Below are positions 31,311 to 40,167 of a stretch of 64,000 bases of DNA, piece by piece. The DNA is from Allomyces arbusculus. Its lineage: Eukaryota > Blastocladiomycota > Blastocladiomycetes > Blastocladiales > Blastocladiaceae. Made by a program: the position numbers and the translations under genes. The DNA is taken from assembly GCA_027604705.1 (NCBI GenBank), contig JADHYV010000030.1:1-64000 (forward strand), in the 5' to 3' direction. Below the pieces are notes generated by a model that saw nothing but the letters and a program-made list of their open reading frames with translations, searched no databases and was not told the DNA's origin. Each line of letters starts with the position of its first letter. Positions within the stretch are counted from its first letter, which is position 1.

Positions 31311-32811
31311 TTAGTTGTAGACCTTGGTCGGCTCCGGCGTCGGCTCGACAATCACCGTCGTCTCGGCCGCGCCGCCGTTGCCGTCGGTCTCGCACGGCGT
31401 CGGCTCGGCAATGATCGTCGTCGTGTCCTCGTCGCCGGACGCGCCGCCCGTGGCGGTCTCACACGGCGTGGTCGTTTCGACGTCGGCCACCGTGATTGTC
31501 TCAGTGCGCGTCAATGTTGCAGTCACCGTGGACACCTCGGTGCGCGTGACCGTCGTGGCCACCTCGTTCGTGACCGTCGTCGTACTCGTCTGTGTCACGG
31601 CGGGCAACGTGGTCGTTTCCGTGGTCACGACCGTGCTCGTCTCGGCCGGGAGCGTAATCGTCGTGAACTCGGTGGCAGTCGAGGTCGACGGGATCACGAT
31701 GGTACTCGTGGTCGTCTCGGTCTGCACCTGCGTCGAGGTCACCACGTCGGTTTGCGTGATCGTGGTCGAGACGGGAACGACACGCGTAGAAGTCGTAGTT
31801 TCAGTCGCAGTTGCCGTCAAAGTCGTCGTCGTGGGCACGATCTCGGTCGTCGTGACCGTGGAAGTCGAGAAAATTGTCGTCGGCACAAAAGTCGTCTGCG
31901 GCACGACCACCGTGCGCGTCGGCGGGTTCACGCACGTCGTGGAATCGACCGACGTAATCTCCGTCGTGAGAATTACTGTTTCAGTGACAGTCAAAGTCAC
32001 GTCCACGGGCACCTCGGCGACCCCACCGTTCCCGGGCGTCGAGCACACCGTCGTGGCCGGCTTGTACCCGTACCCGGCAATCGTCGTGCACGTGGCCTCG
32101 GGCGCAGGCGTCGTCGTGACCTCGGCGACGCCACCAGTGCCCGTCGACGTGTGGTACCCGTAGACCGGCGTCTCCGTGATCGGCACCTCGGCGACCCCGC
32201 CGTTGCCGCCGTAGCTCTTCGTGTACGTCACGGGCACTTCGGCGACGCCGCCAGAGCCCGTCGAGGTGCACGAGTGGCACACGCCGTACGCGTAGCCCGA
32301 CCCAGCGCCCGCGCCGGACCCAGTATCCGTGACCGTGGTGAACGTGGTCACCTCGGGTGCGGTCACCGTCACCGTCTCGGTCTGTGAGATGGGCGTGTCG
32401 ACGGCCGTCGTGGCATCAATCGGCGTCGTGAACACGTCGGTCACGACCACGGGCGGCTGCTCGTCGGTCGTCGTCGGCGGCGTATCCGTCGTAACGGGCA
32501 CATCGTTCCCGTTCGCGTCGCCGCCGCCGAGAATCACGAGCGTCGTCGTAGGCGTCGCCACGGGCGTGTCGACGAGCGTCGTCGACGTCGCGATCGTCAC
32601 CTCGCCCGTGGAAATGGACTCCGCCGGCGAGTAGTAGGCGTTGTAGACGGGCGCTCTGTGTGATCGGAACACGGAAAAGACGTGAGAAGATCGTGATGGC
32701 CGCGCGTGATCTTGACCGGCGGGCCCGGCCCGTCGATGGGCACACGTACGCGACAGACTGCCCAGCAAGCGCCACGAGAAACAGGGCAAGGAATGGCGTC
32801 ATGTTGGTCAT
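31311..32811 (-). CDS. Secreted Thr/Val-rich (mucin- or adhesin-like) surface protein
   Basis: Two exons, 32811-32750 and 32655-31311; 468 residues. Exon 1 encodes little more than a signal peptide (MTNMTPFLALFLVALAGQSVA), and a GTACG intron joins it to APVYNAYYSP. The mature chain is dominated by Thr, Val, Ser and Pro with dense potential O-glycosylation (TTTLTATATETTTSTRV). It includes four copies of a GGVAEV(P/T) unit (GSGGVAEVP, GNGGVAEVP, GTGGVAEVT, GNGGVAEVP) spaced by short Tyr/Gly-rich loops, and a few Cys (CHSC, CTT, VCS, CVNPP, CET twice). No C-terminal hydrophobic GPI signal is visible; it ends EPTKVYN. The architecture resembles fungal cell-wall or mucin-like proteins, but there is no recognisable adhesin domain. 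Confidence 0.75.
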
Positions 32812-32995
32812 CTCGTTGGGGGTTCGATGCGAGAAGAAAGAGAGCGGATCGTCGTAGTCGAGAGGGTTGGAGAGAGAAGGAGAAGCGCGGCCGTCCGGAA
32901 AGGTCGCGGTGAGAGAGAGAGAGAGCAGCAAGAGAGGGAGGAAAGGAAGACTGTGATCCGGTCGAGGGAGCGAGAGGGGGTGCGGGGGCGGCCCG

Positions 32996-33004
32996 GTATT
33001 TATA
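32996..33004 (-). promoter_or_regulatory. TATA box of the surface-protein gene
   Basis: On the minus strand TATAAATAC lies 185 nt upstream of the ATG at 32811, in otherwise GC/AG-rich DNA with GA-repeats in the leader. A strong TATA fits a gene with regulated, high-level expression. Confidence 0.55.
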
Positions 33005-33844
33005 CGGTCGAGAGAGGGCGGCCGAGCAAGCGCGCGAGCGCGCGAACATGCGTGGTGGGCTGGGGTCGAGTTGGTCGGGATGGTCGGGATGGGAAGGGTC
33101 AGCGAGCATCTTGCTTGTAAAGCGAGCCCGAGCGTGTGCGGGTTGTGCGAGTCGCGGCGCCGTGGCGGAATGGTGGGAGCGTGCTGCGCGCTGCTCCTAG
33201 TCTCCCAACTTGTACGGAAGCGTCAGTCGCGCGCAGGCGCGTGCGCGCGTGCGAGGATCGGGGCGTACGGAGAAAGGAAGCGCGAGCTTGCGGGATCAGC
33301 GCGCGGCCAGCGAGCGGGCAGCGCGCTTTGCGGGATGGGAGTAAGTAGGTGGGAGACGTGTCTTGTCGGCACGTGATGCCTCCCGTCTTGACCCCCTTGC
33401 CCGCTCCCATGCTTCAGCATTTCATCAAGCTGTCGCGCCCGACTTCATTCATTTTGCGCTTCGATTCGTGCAGCAGAAGGCCGCTGCGTGTGATGCGGGC
33501 AAGACATGAGAGCACCAAGCGCGCACGACGCGGCATGTCAAGAAAGAAATGACATCGGCAACGGCCCTGGTTTGGACCCTGCACCTCGACCCTGCTCGAC
33601 TTACTCGACCACTGTGGCGGCCATGCTCCTATTGCGGGAAGGTTAGTGGGGGGACAGCCCGGCCGCGCGGGAAGGGACAGCGAAAGCACGACCATGCCCA
33701 CAAGCGAACCAAGCGAACCACGACCACACTGACCACAACGGCGACCCCTGCGCATGATCAGCGACGGGCAGATGCGCAAAGATGATCATTGTTCCAACGC
33801 AAAAACACCCCACCACAGACGCAACCACTCTCAGATCAACCTCA
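33005..33844. other. Intergenic, no gene seen
   Basis: About 840 bp between the surface-protein promoter and the end of the LIM gene, purine-rich near 33000. No gene, tRNA or repeat was supported. Confidence 0.4.
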
Positions 33845-35059
33845 TCACGCCCTGCTGCCAGATCCACTGACCTCGGCCTTGGCCGTTGCCGGCACCGTGC
33901 GGCGCATCCGGTCCATTGCATGATGCGCGCACACAAGCACTCCCTCTTCAACTACCACCGCCAACGCCGTCGCCAACCGCGCGGGAGTATTTCCCTCGCC
34001 CGCTTTCGCACGACAATCCGCACAGACAAAGCACGCCGGGTGCCACGCGCGCGTCCCTCCCAGCACCACCGCCTCGCGGCGGTACACGTCGCGCGCGCAC
34101 GCAGCACAGGGCACCGCCGCACGCGTCGCAAAGAGCGAGGTATCGGCGTCAGCAATCGCCGCGGGCGCCGACCGCCGCGCGCGCTTTGCGGGGGGCAGCG
34201 GGGTCGGGTCCGCATCGGTCGATTCAAATGTGGCCCGGCGGCGCTTGAATGAGTTGGGCGAGAGGGATGCCGGGGTGGTGGAGGGGGCGGAGCGCTTGCG
34301 GCTCCGACTGCGCCCGCGTGTGTTGCCCGCAGGCGAGGACTCGAGCGCGGCGGCGGCGGCCTTGACGCGCACGCGCGACCGGCCGGCGGGGCTGATCGAG
34401 GCCTTGCGCCGCGGCGGCGCACGCACGGCGGCGGTGGGGGTCTCCGGGAGGGTGGAGGGGGTCGACTCGGCCTTGGCAACGATACGTGCAGAGCGTCTGA
34501 CGGGAGTCGCGGCGGCAGCACCGGCAGGAGTGACGGACCGGCGGCGCTTTTGCGTCGGGGCGGGCGCAGGCTGGGCCGTGATTGTCGTGGGCGGAACGAC
34601 GTGGTCGGCTATGGAAGTGGAGAACGAGATCGAATGAGCGCAAGTACTCGTTGATACGCTACACGACGGACGGAAAGGCAGCGTACTGTCGTGCTCAGCG
34701 ACCAAATTCATGGGCTCTGCCGCCCCACTCGGCTCGATCGCCGCCGTTGCGGCCGTCGCAGCCGCCAAACCGCGCACCCCGTCCTCGCGCACATCACCGT
34801 AGAGCGCTACTTCCTGTTCCTCGTGCCTCTTCGTCCCATCCGGCTGTAAATAGTTCCACCCGGCGGGCGCGCTCCGACGGGACCGTGCACGGGGCGGCTG
34901 AGGCGTACTCGACACAGACAACGCGTCCTGCACCTCGTGTTCGGCCGTGGTCGCGACCGATTCCCAAAACTGCTTGCGTGCACGAAACTGGGTCGGTGAG
35001 AGGCGTGGCGAGGTCGCCGACCCGGCTGGTGGCGGGGCACGGTTGGGCGTCGTCGACAT
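33845..35059 (-). CDS. Single-LIM-domain protein with long basic, disordered N-terminus
   Basis: Intronless, 404 residues from the ATG at 35059 (STTPNRAPPP); the frame is open further upstream but that part is not conserved-looking. The first ~320 residues are disordered, basic and Ser/Pro/Ala-rich, with several RS/RR clusters (KRRRSVTPAG, RGRSRSRKRSA, FKRRRATFES) that could be bipartite nuclear signals. The C-terminus holds one complete LIM zinc-binding domain: CAACARDVYRRE, then HPACFVCADC and VCAHH, matching C-x2-C, H-x2-C, C-x2-C and C-x2-H. LIM domains are protein-interaction modules, so a nuclear or cytoskeletal adaptor role is possible. The partner is unknown. Confidence 0.72.
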   Translation of the reverse strand: MSTTPNRAPPPAGSATSPRLSPTQFRARKQFWESVATTAEHEVQDALSVSSTPQPPRARSRRSAPAGWNYLQPDGTKRHEEQEVALYGDVREDGVRGLAAATAATAAIEPSGAAEPMNLVAEHDSTLPFRPSCSVSTSTCAHSISFSTSIADHVVPPTTITAQPAPAPTQKRRRSVTPAGAAAATPVRRSARIVAKAESTPSTLPETPTAAVRAPPRRKASISPAGRSRVRVKAAAAALESSPAGNTRGRSRSRKRSAPSTTPASLSPNSFKRRRATFESTDADPTPLPPAKRARRSAPAAIADADTSLFATRAAVPCAACARDVYRREAVVLGGTRAWHPACFVCADCRAKAGEGNTPARLATALAVVVEEGVLVCAHHAMDRMRRTVPATAKAEVSGSGSRA

Positions 35060-35485
35060 GGTGCGGTGGAAGTTGCTGGTGCAGGTGCGTGTGCGAGCAC
35101 GACGATAGTACTCGACTGTGAACCAGGACACATCAGGGCGTCGGCGAGGACAAGAACATGGCGCAGCAAGGAATGGGAGAAGGGATCGTGTCAATCCAGT
35201 GATGCACATGACCTGCACGTCCATTGGGTGCGGGGCGTTGTCTCGCGCTTCCACCTCATCGCCCGCAATGCTCGCCGTTCACGCGCGGCCCGACATGGCC
35301 CTCTGGTGTTTGGGTGAAATCACAAGCGCTCCTTGGTTTATTTGGCGCTCACATGTTGATGCACTCCTTCCATGGCCGCGGGCGCGACAACGCGCTCCCA
35401 ACCGTGCTGGCCCCCGCTGCCCATTGCCGCTTCTTCTCATCTCCCGTCCCAACTCGCCTGATATCCCTCTCCAGTCCCTCACCCC
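35060..35485. other. Intergenic, no gene seen
   Basis: About 425 bp between two minus-strand genes. No gene, tRNA or repeat was seen. Confidence 0.4.
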
Positions 35486-37126
35486 TCACCGGCCCCGCGC
35501 CTTAATCTCCTTTCCCTCCTTCTCAATCTCCACCACGTCTCCACTCGCCACCTCACACTTGAGCGCCCCTTTCAACTCCCACTCCCCCGCGTCGGCCCAC
35601 TTGGCCAAACACACCACCCTTGCCGCATCTTCCGCCTCGGACACGACCGCCGCGCGCTCTTTCACCATCCCCGCGACAAACGCGTCCCTCGTCATCTTCA
35701 CCGTCCCGTTGACCACCCTCTCCACCATCGCACGCATCTCGTTCGCCCCATGCACACGCGCCGCATCCACCAAATGCGCCTGAATGAGCGGCACCCTCTC
35801 CAACGGCCCCAACCCGTGCGCCGTCTCCATCGCGGGCCACACGACCAGTCGGTCATTGACGTCCCGCTGCGCCTGAACCAGCTGCGGTCCCAACTTGGAA
35901 TCGCGCATGGTCTGGATCCACGCACAGCACAAGTGCGGAATCATCCCCGTATCCGGCGAACGGAACCCGGCCAAATCCGCCAGGACTTCCTCGTACTCCC
36001 GTAGTTCGTCGGAACCCGAGAGCGCGCGGAACCGCGTGAAGACCGCGAGAAGATCACCGTCGCGCGTCGTGAACGCGCCGATCCCCGCAGTGAAACCGCG
36101 GTGGTTGCCCATATCCGCACACGAACTCGGCGTGTGGTGCGGGTTGATTCGCGCGAGAACGGTCGCAGCGCGCGCGGAGAGCGGAACCGGCGGCGGCGTG
36201 GACTCGGTCCAGTCGATCACGGCCACATCGCGGTCGGCGAGGAACAGCACGTCCGGCGCGTTGCGCGCGGGAGGCGGGAGGTCTTCCGGCGCGCAGACGC
36301 GGTCGGCGTCGACGACAATCGCGGGCGCGTCGTCGACGACGTTGGAGGCGGTAGAGGGCGGAGGGAGAATGGCCTGGTCGTCAAAGGGCGTTGGGCCCGC
36401 GTGGTCCGGCACCGCGGTCGGTTCGATGGAGGACGGCGCAGACGCCGGATCAAAGGGCGTGACCGGATCAAAGACCACGTCCTCGTCGACGTGCTGCGAC
36501 GGCGTGGGACCGGGCGACGCGTGCGCCGGGGCGCTGGGCTCGACCAACACAGTCTCGACCACGCCGTCGTCCAGGTCCACGACGTGCCCCACCTCGTCGA
36601 CCGCCGCGGCAGGAATCTCCTCATCCAACACGTCTGTTCCCGTGGGCCGCACATGCACCGGCACGACCGGCGACGGTTCCGGCGCTGGCGGTTCGTCGTC
36701 ATGTAATAGAACGTGCGCGAGCACTTCCGACGGCGACTGCCGCCGCCGGTGCAGGTCGTCGACGGGCACGTAGAGCGGTGCCGGGTTCGGGCCGGCCCAG
36801 GCGAGATGGTCGTCGCCCGATAAGAACCCGAAAACGCTGCCGGTGGCCGGGTCCGGGAGCGGGAGCGGGTCCGGGCGCGGCGCGGGCGCGGCGAGCGGGT
36901 CGGGGCCGGGGCCCGGGTTGGGGCTGGGGTTCGGGTTCGGGTTCGGGTTGGGCGCGGGATCAGGGCCGGGACGGGGGTCGGGGCGAGCGAGGACACGTGT
37001 GGTTGCGGTTGCAGCGGCGACGGCGAGCACGACGGCGAGGACGAGGCCGAGGCGCGTGCGGCACGTCGGGCGTGTGCGTGCATGAGCTGCTGGCGGGATG
37101 GCACGGCGCGCAGAACTCGACATCAT
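35486..37126 (-). CDS. Membrane-anchored or secreted GH46 chitosanase-like protein
   Basis: Intronless, 546 residues from the first of two tandem ATGs at 37126. It has a hydrophobic signal or anchor (RLGLVLAVVLAVAAATA, ~25-41), a Pro-rich wall-spanning-like linker with repeated Pro-Asn/Pro-Asp pairs (~48-95), and a long acidic region. The C-terminal ~220 residues resemble family-46 chitosanases, which cleave beta-1,4-glucosamine chains: CADMGNHRGFTAGIGAFTT aligns with the GH46 block I-G-D-G-R-G-Y-T, and GDLLAVFTRF and ETAHGLGPLERVPLIQAHLV with its later helices. The position of the catalytic Asp is Asn341 here, and no Glu sits at the expected upstream distance. It may therefore be a catalytically dead, chitosan-binding relative, or the alignment may be too distant to judge. 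Confidence 0.6.
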   Translation of the reverse strand: MMSSSARRAIPPAAHARTRPTCRTRLGLVLAVVLAVAAATATTRVLARPDPRPGPDPAPNPNPNPNPSPNPGPGPDPLAAPAPRPDPLPLPDPATGSVFGFLSGDDHLAWAGPNPAPLYVPVDDLHRRRQSPSEVLAHVLLHDDEPPAPEPSPVVPVHVRPTGTDVLDEEIPAAAVDEVGHVVDLDDGVVETVLVEPSAPAHASPGPTPSQHVDEDVVFDPVTPFDPASAPSSIEPTAVPDHAGPTPFDDQAILPPPSTASNVVDDAPAIVVDADRVCAPEDLPPPARNAPDVLFLADRDVAVIDWTESTPPPVPLSARAATVLARINPHHTPSSCADMGNHRGFTAGIGAFTTRDGDLLAVFTRFRALSGSDELREYEEVLADLAGFRSPDTGMIPHLCCAWIQTMRDSKLGPQLVQAQRDVNDRLVVWPAMETAHGLGPLERVPLIQAHLVDAARVHGANEMRAMVERVVNGTVKMTRDAFVAGMVKERAAVVSEAEDAARVVCLAKWADAGEWELKGALKCEVASGDVVEIEKEGKEIKARGR

Positions 37127-37842
37127 GGCTGGGCTTGCTGGATTGATTGGTCGGTTGGGTTGTCGGGGAGAAGGAGCGGCGACGGCGAGGTCGGGCCACG
37201 ACAGCAAGCGGGTGCGGGGAGCGACCGGAACAGGAACGACGAGGTGCACGACGATGTCGACGGGAGCGACGCGAGAGCCGAGGGCGGGCCAAGCGGCGGT
37301 GGTGGTGCGACGCGAGCGCGGTGCGTGGCCGTGGCGACCAAGCGGCGCGCGAGGAGCGATCGGCCGCGGTGCGAGACGCGGCGGCGCGTGAGGCGGTGCG
37401 TGAGACGAATCGCTGACGTGGTGCGCGCGCGTTGCACGTGTGCTCGGCAGAAGCAGCCGAGTCTTGTTTGCGCGATTCAGGCTGCGCATGGAGTGGCTTG
37501 GCAGGTCCTGCGCGGCGACATGTCATGCGGCGTCACTTTGCAAGAGCGGCGGCTCACGGGACTGAGTCACGCTGCGAACACCACGATCAGCTCCAGCACT
37601 GGCCGGCGCCGCCCGCGACGCGTTCGTCGTGCATCCGCCGCGCGATCGTCGCCAGCCGCGCACGACCGACCGGCCCCGGCCCCGTTCTCTCGTCCCCTCT
37701 CCATCCTCTCCACCGCCGCCCCACGCCCCCACCCGCGCCGTGTCGCCTCTGCCGCTCGCCCTCCAGGGTACAAAGCCGTGCGACCGCGCGCGTCCCCGCT
37801 CCAGCTCTCCAGCAATCCAGCACTTCCCCAAGCACCACCACC
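37127..37842. other. Divergent intergenic region
   Basis: About 715 bp between the GH46-like gene (-) and the PGM-like gene (+), presumably holding both promoters. No TATA box or repeat is obvious. Confidence 0.4.
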
Positions 37843-38964
37843 ATGGCCCCCATCGCCCCCTCTGCCGCGTCGCCCTCGCCGGCGACCGACGCAACGCCGA
37901 CCCCGTCCAAGGTCCTGCTCGTCTACATGCCCGGCAGCTCGGCGCTTTTCTCGCCCTCGACCCGCTCCGTCTCCTCGACGCCCACGCCCACGCTCGATGC
38001 CCTCGTCAAATCGGCCGCGACGGGCTCCTTGGTCCTGTCGGACGCGCCACAATCGGCCGTCTGCAACGCCAACCACGAGCTCGCGCACCTGCTCGGGCTC
38101 GACCTGACCCCGCGCCACGACTTTGTCACGGCAATGCACGCCATCCACCCGCACCTCAACGTGCACGTGCTCGCCGTCTCGCCCGACACACACGTCCTCG
38201 CCTCGGACCTGACCCTGTCGTCGACACTGCTCACGCCCTCGTCTCTGACCCCGGCGCGGCTCGCGGCGCTCGCCGCGCGCCACCTGGCGCCCAACTCGTC
38301 GACCGACGTGACGCTCGTGCACTTGCCGTACTTTGCGCCCGAGTCGCTCGTGCACGTGACTCCGCCGGCCACGCTCAACGAGGCCCTGCCGTGCGGCGGC
38401 CGGTCGGCGGCCTACTTCCCGGACCCGAACGCGCCATCGACGTCCCCGCGCCGCCGCGTCTACGTCGACCGCACCCCACCGCCTCCGGCGTTGACCAACG
38501 CCGACGCCTACCGCGCGCTCGTCAACGACTTCCTGGCCTCGGTCGCGACGAATGACCCGAACGTGTTGGTCGTTCTCGCGCTGTCGTGGGACCAGGCCAA
38601 CCTCCCGCCGCACTTGGCCGACGCGCGGCTCGCGCACTACGCGTCACTGACGCGCCGGCCCGTTGATGCGGAAGAAGAAGTGGAGGAACGGGCCACGAAG
38701 ACGGCGCGGTCGAGCTCGTTGCGCACGCTGCCGCTCGCGCTGGTGTATCATTGTCCGACGGATTTGGCGCCAGATGCCGTCGAGCAGTTGGACGTCGACG
38801 CGATTTTCCAGCGCGGTAGTTTGCAGAGTATCGGCGCCTGGCACTTTTTGCGCGGGATTGCCGCCAAGTTGGGCAAGCGGCACTTGGCGCAGGCCGGCAA
38901 CGTACAGCAGCAACAGCAGCAGCAGCCGTTTGTTGCGAATACGCCGGCGCAGGCCGCGGCTTGA
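37843..38964 (+). CDS. Degenerate cofactor-independent phosphoglycerate mutase-like protein
   Basis: Intronless, 373 residues from the ATG at 37843 (context CCACC). KVLLVYMPGSSALF followed by TPTLDALVKSAATGSLVL and ANHELAHLLGLD matches in order the N-terminal core of archaeal/bacterial ApgM-type phosphoglycerate mutases of the alkaline-phosphatase superfamily (there: a D-G metal site, T-P-N-L-D, then T-A-H-L-x-L-L-G). The C-terminal LALVYHCPTDLAPDAVEQLD and FQRGSLQSIGAWHFLRGIAAKL match their final segment. The metal-binding Asp after the first strand and the G-D-H and H-x-x-D motifs expected in the middle are not visible. The C-terminus carries a Q7 run. It is likely a pseudoenzyme or a very divergent member. 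The cell role is unknown. Confidence 0.55.
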   Translation: MAPIAPSAASPSPATDATPTPSKVLLVYMPGSSALFSPSTRSVSSTPTPTLDALVKSAATGSLVLSDAPQSAVCNANHELAHLLGLDLTPRHDFVTAMHAIHPHLNVHVLAVSPDTHVLASDLTLSSTLLTPSSLTPARLAALAARHLAPNSSTDVTLVHLPYFAPESLVHVTPPATLNEALPCGGRSAAYFPDPNAPSTSPRRRVYVDRTPPPPALTNADAYRALVNDFLASVATNDPNVLVVLALSWDQANLPPHLADARLAHYASLTRRPVDAEEEVEERATKTARSSSLRTLPLALVYHCPTDLAPDAVEQLDVDAIFQRGSLQSIGAWHFLRGIAAKLGKRHLAQAGNVQQQQQQQPFVANTPAQAAA

Positions 38965-39300
38965 GGGAGGAGATATGGAGTGGGGAGGGGATATGTACAT
39001 AACGGCTTTTTTTTTCCGAGAGGATGAGATTTCTGAAGAGATGTGGTCAAATGCAAAGTGTTTGTGATCATCTTGGTTGGTGTGCCCTCTCTTCGCCAGG
39101 CTCTAGCTTGCGCTCTCTCTCTCCGCCTGCATGAGTTCCAGCTCGCCAACAGAACACGAGCGAACAACAGCAAATACAAGCACGACAAGCACAATCCAGC
39201 GCGATCCACCGAGCGCGATCCGGGAAGCAACACTAAGAACGACACTAACACCAAGCACGACACCAACCACGAGCACGATCGAGCAACGCGACCGTCTGCC
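38965..39300. other. Short intergenic
   Basis: About 335 bp between two plus-strand genes, with a T9 tract near 39006 that may mark 3'-end processing. No gene was seen. Confidence 0.35.
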
Positions 39301-40167
39301 ATGACCACATTCGCCGCCACCGCCGCTGCACGCGCCATCTCCACCCCGTCTGCCACGTCGCTGCCCACGCACATCTGGCACATCCCCGCGACTTCCCTCC
39401 CCTCCCCCGGGCCGCACCACCTCCTCGTCATCCCGGGCTTCCTCACCTCGTCCCGCACCTCGACCAAAATCACGCGCCTCGCGCGCACCTCCCCCACCAC
39501 TACGTCGTTCCTCACGCTCGACCACTACGGCACCTTCACGCACCACGGCCACCTGTGGTCCGGCGCTCGCCGCCCCGGCCCCGCGCCGACGGATATCACC
39601 CTGCACCGCTGGACGCACGACGTCGCGTCCGCCGTCGAAACCGTCGGCTGGCGTGGCGGTCACTTGACGGTGGTCGGCATCTCGCTCGGTTTGGCGCTCG
39701 CCGCGCGCTGCGTGCCCCAATGGGCCGCGCAATTTGAGAACGTGCATTTGATTGGAGTTGGGGGGTCGGTGATCGATCCGAGTCGCAGTTTGCGCGCCAA
39801 GTGCGTTCCCGTGGGGGACGGGTGGTATGGGATGAAGTCGGCGTACGCGGAGAGTGGGGAGTTTGCGGTACCTGCAGCGTTGGTGGAGGACGGGCCGCGC
39901 GCCGGTGGGGAGCTTTTTGAGATTGAGGGAAGGGTGGAGTGGCCGTGGAATGTAACCGTGACATGCGTACATGGGGCGAGGGATATGGATGTGCCGTTTG
40001 AGCGGGCGGAAAGGGAGTGGGATACGGTGTGGGGGGTGGAGAAGGTGAAGGTGGAGAAGGTGGAGGACGGGGATCATCGGCTGAGTCGCGAGCAGGATTT
40101 GGAGGTGTTGGAGAAGGTGGTGTTTGGCACGGACTGGAGTGAAGGGCGAGTGATGAGGAGTGCGTAA
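39301..40167 (+). CDS. Alpha/beta hydrolase (ABHD10-like esterase fold)
   Basis: Intronless, 288 residues from the ATG at 39301. Seen: HHLLVIPGFLTSSRTSTK (oxyanion strand and loop), DHYGTFTHHGHLWSGA, the nucleophile elbow GHLTVVGISLGLALAARC with G-I-S-L-G, a candidate acid in VTCVHGARDMDVPFERAE, and the candidate catalytic His in VEDGDHRLSREQDLEVLEKVV. This order (Ser, Asp, His) and size fit small serine hydrolases such as ABHD10/YcjY-type esterases, and DGDHRLS is typical of that group. The first ~30 residues are Ala/Thr/Ser-rich and could be a mitochondrial presequence; this is weak. The substrate is not predictable. Confidence 0.78.
   Translation: MTTFAATAAARAISTPSATSLPTHIWHIPATSLPSPGPHHLLVIPGFLTSSRTSTKITRLARTSPTTTSFLTLDHYGTFTHHGHLWSGARRPGPAPTDITLHRWTHDVASAVETVGWRGGHLTVVGISLGLALAARCVPQWAAQFENVHLIGVGGSVIDPSRSLRAKCVPVGDGWYGMKSAYAESGEFAVPAALVEDGPRAGGELFEIEGRVEWPWNVTVTCVHGARDMDVPFERAEREWDTVWGVEKVKVEKVEDGDHRLSREQDLEVLEKVVFGTDWSEGRVMRSA

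Noticed and set aside
36905-36960. GGGTTC hexamer repeats resembling telomeric DNA
   Set aside because: They are in frame within the GH46-like gene and encode the Pro-Asn stalk. The unit is not a known telomere repeat and the site is interior, between normal genes.
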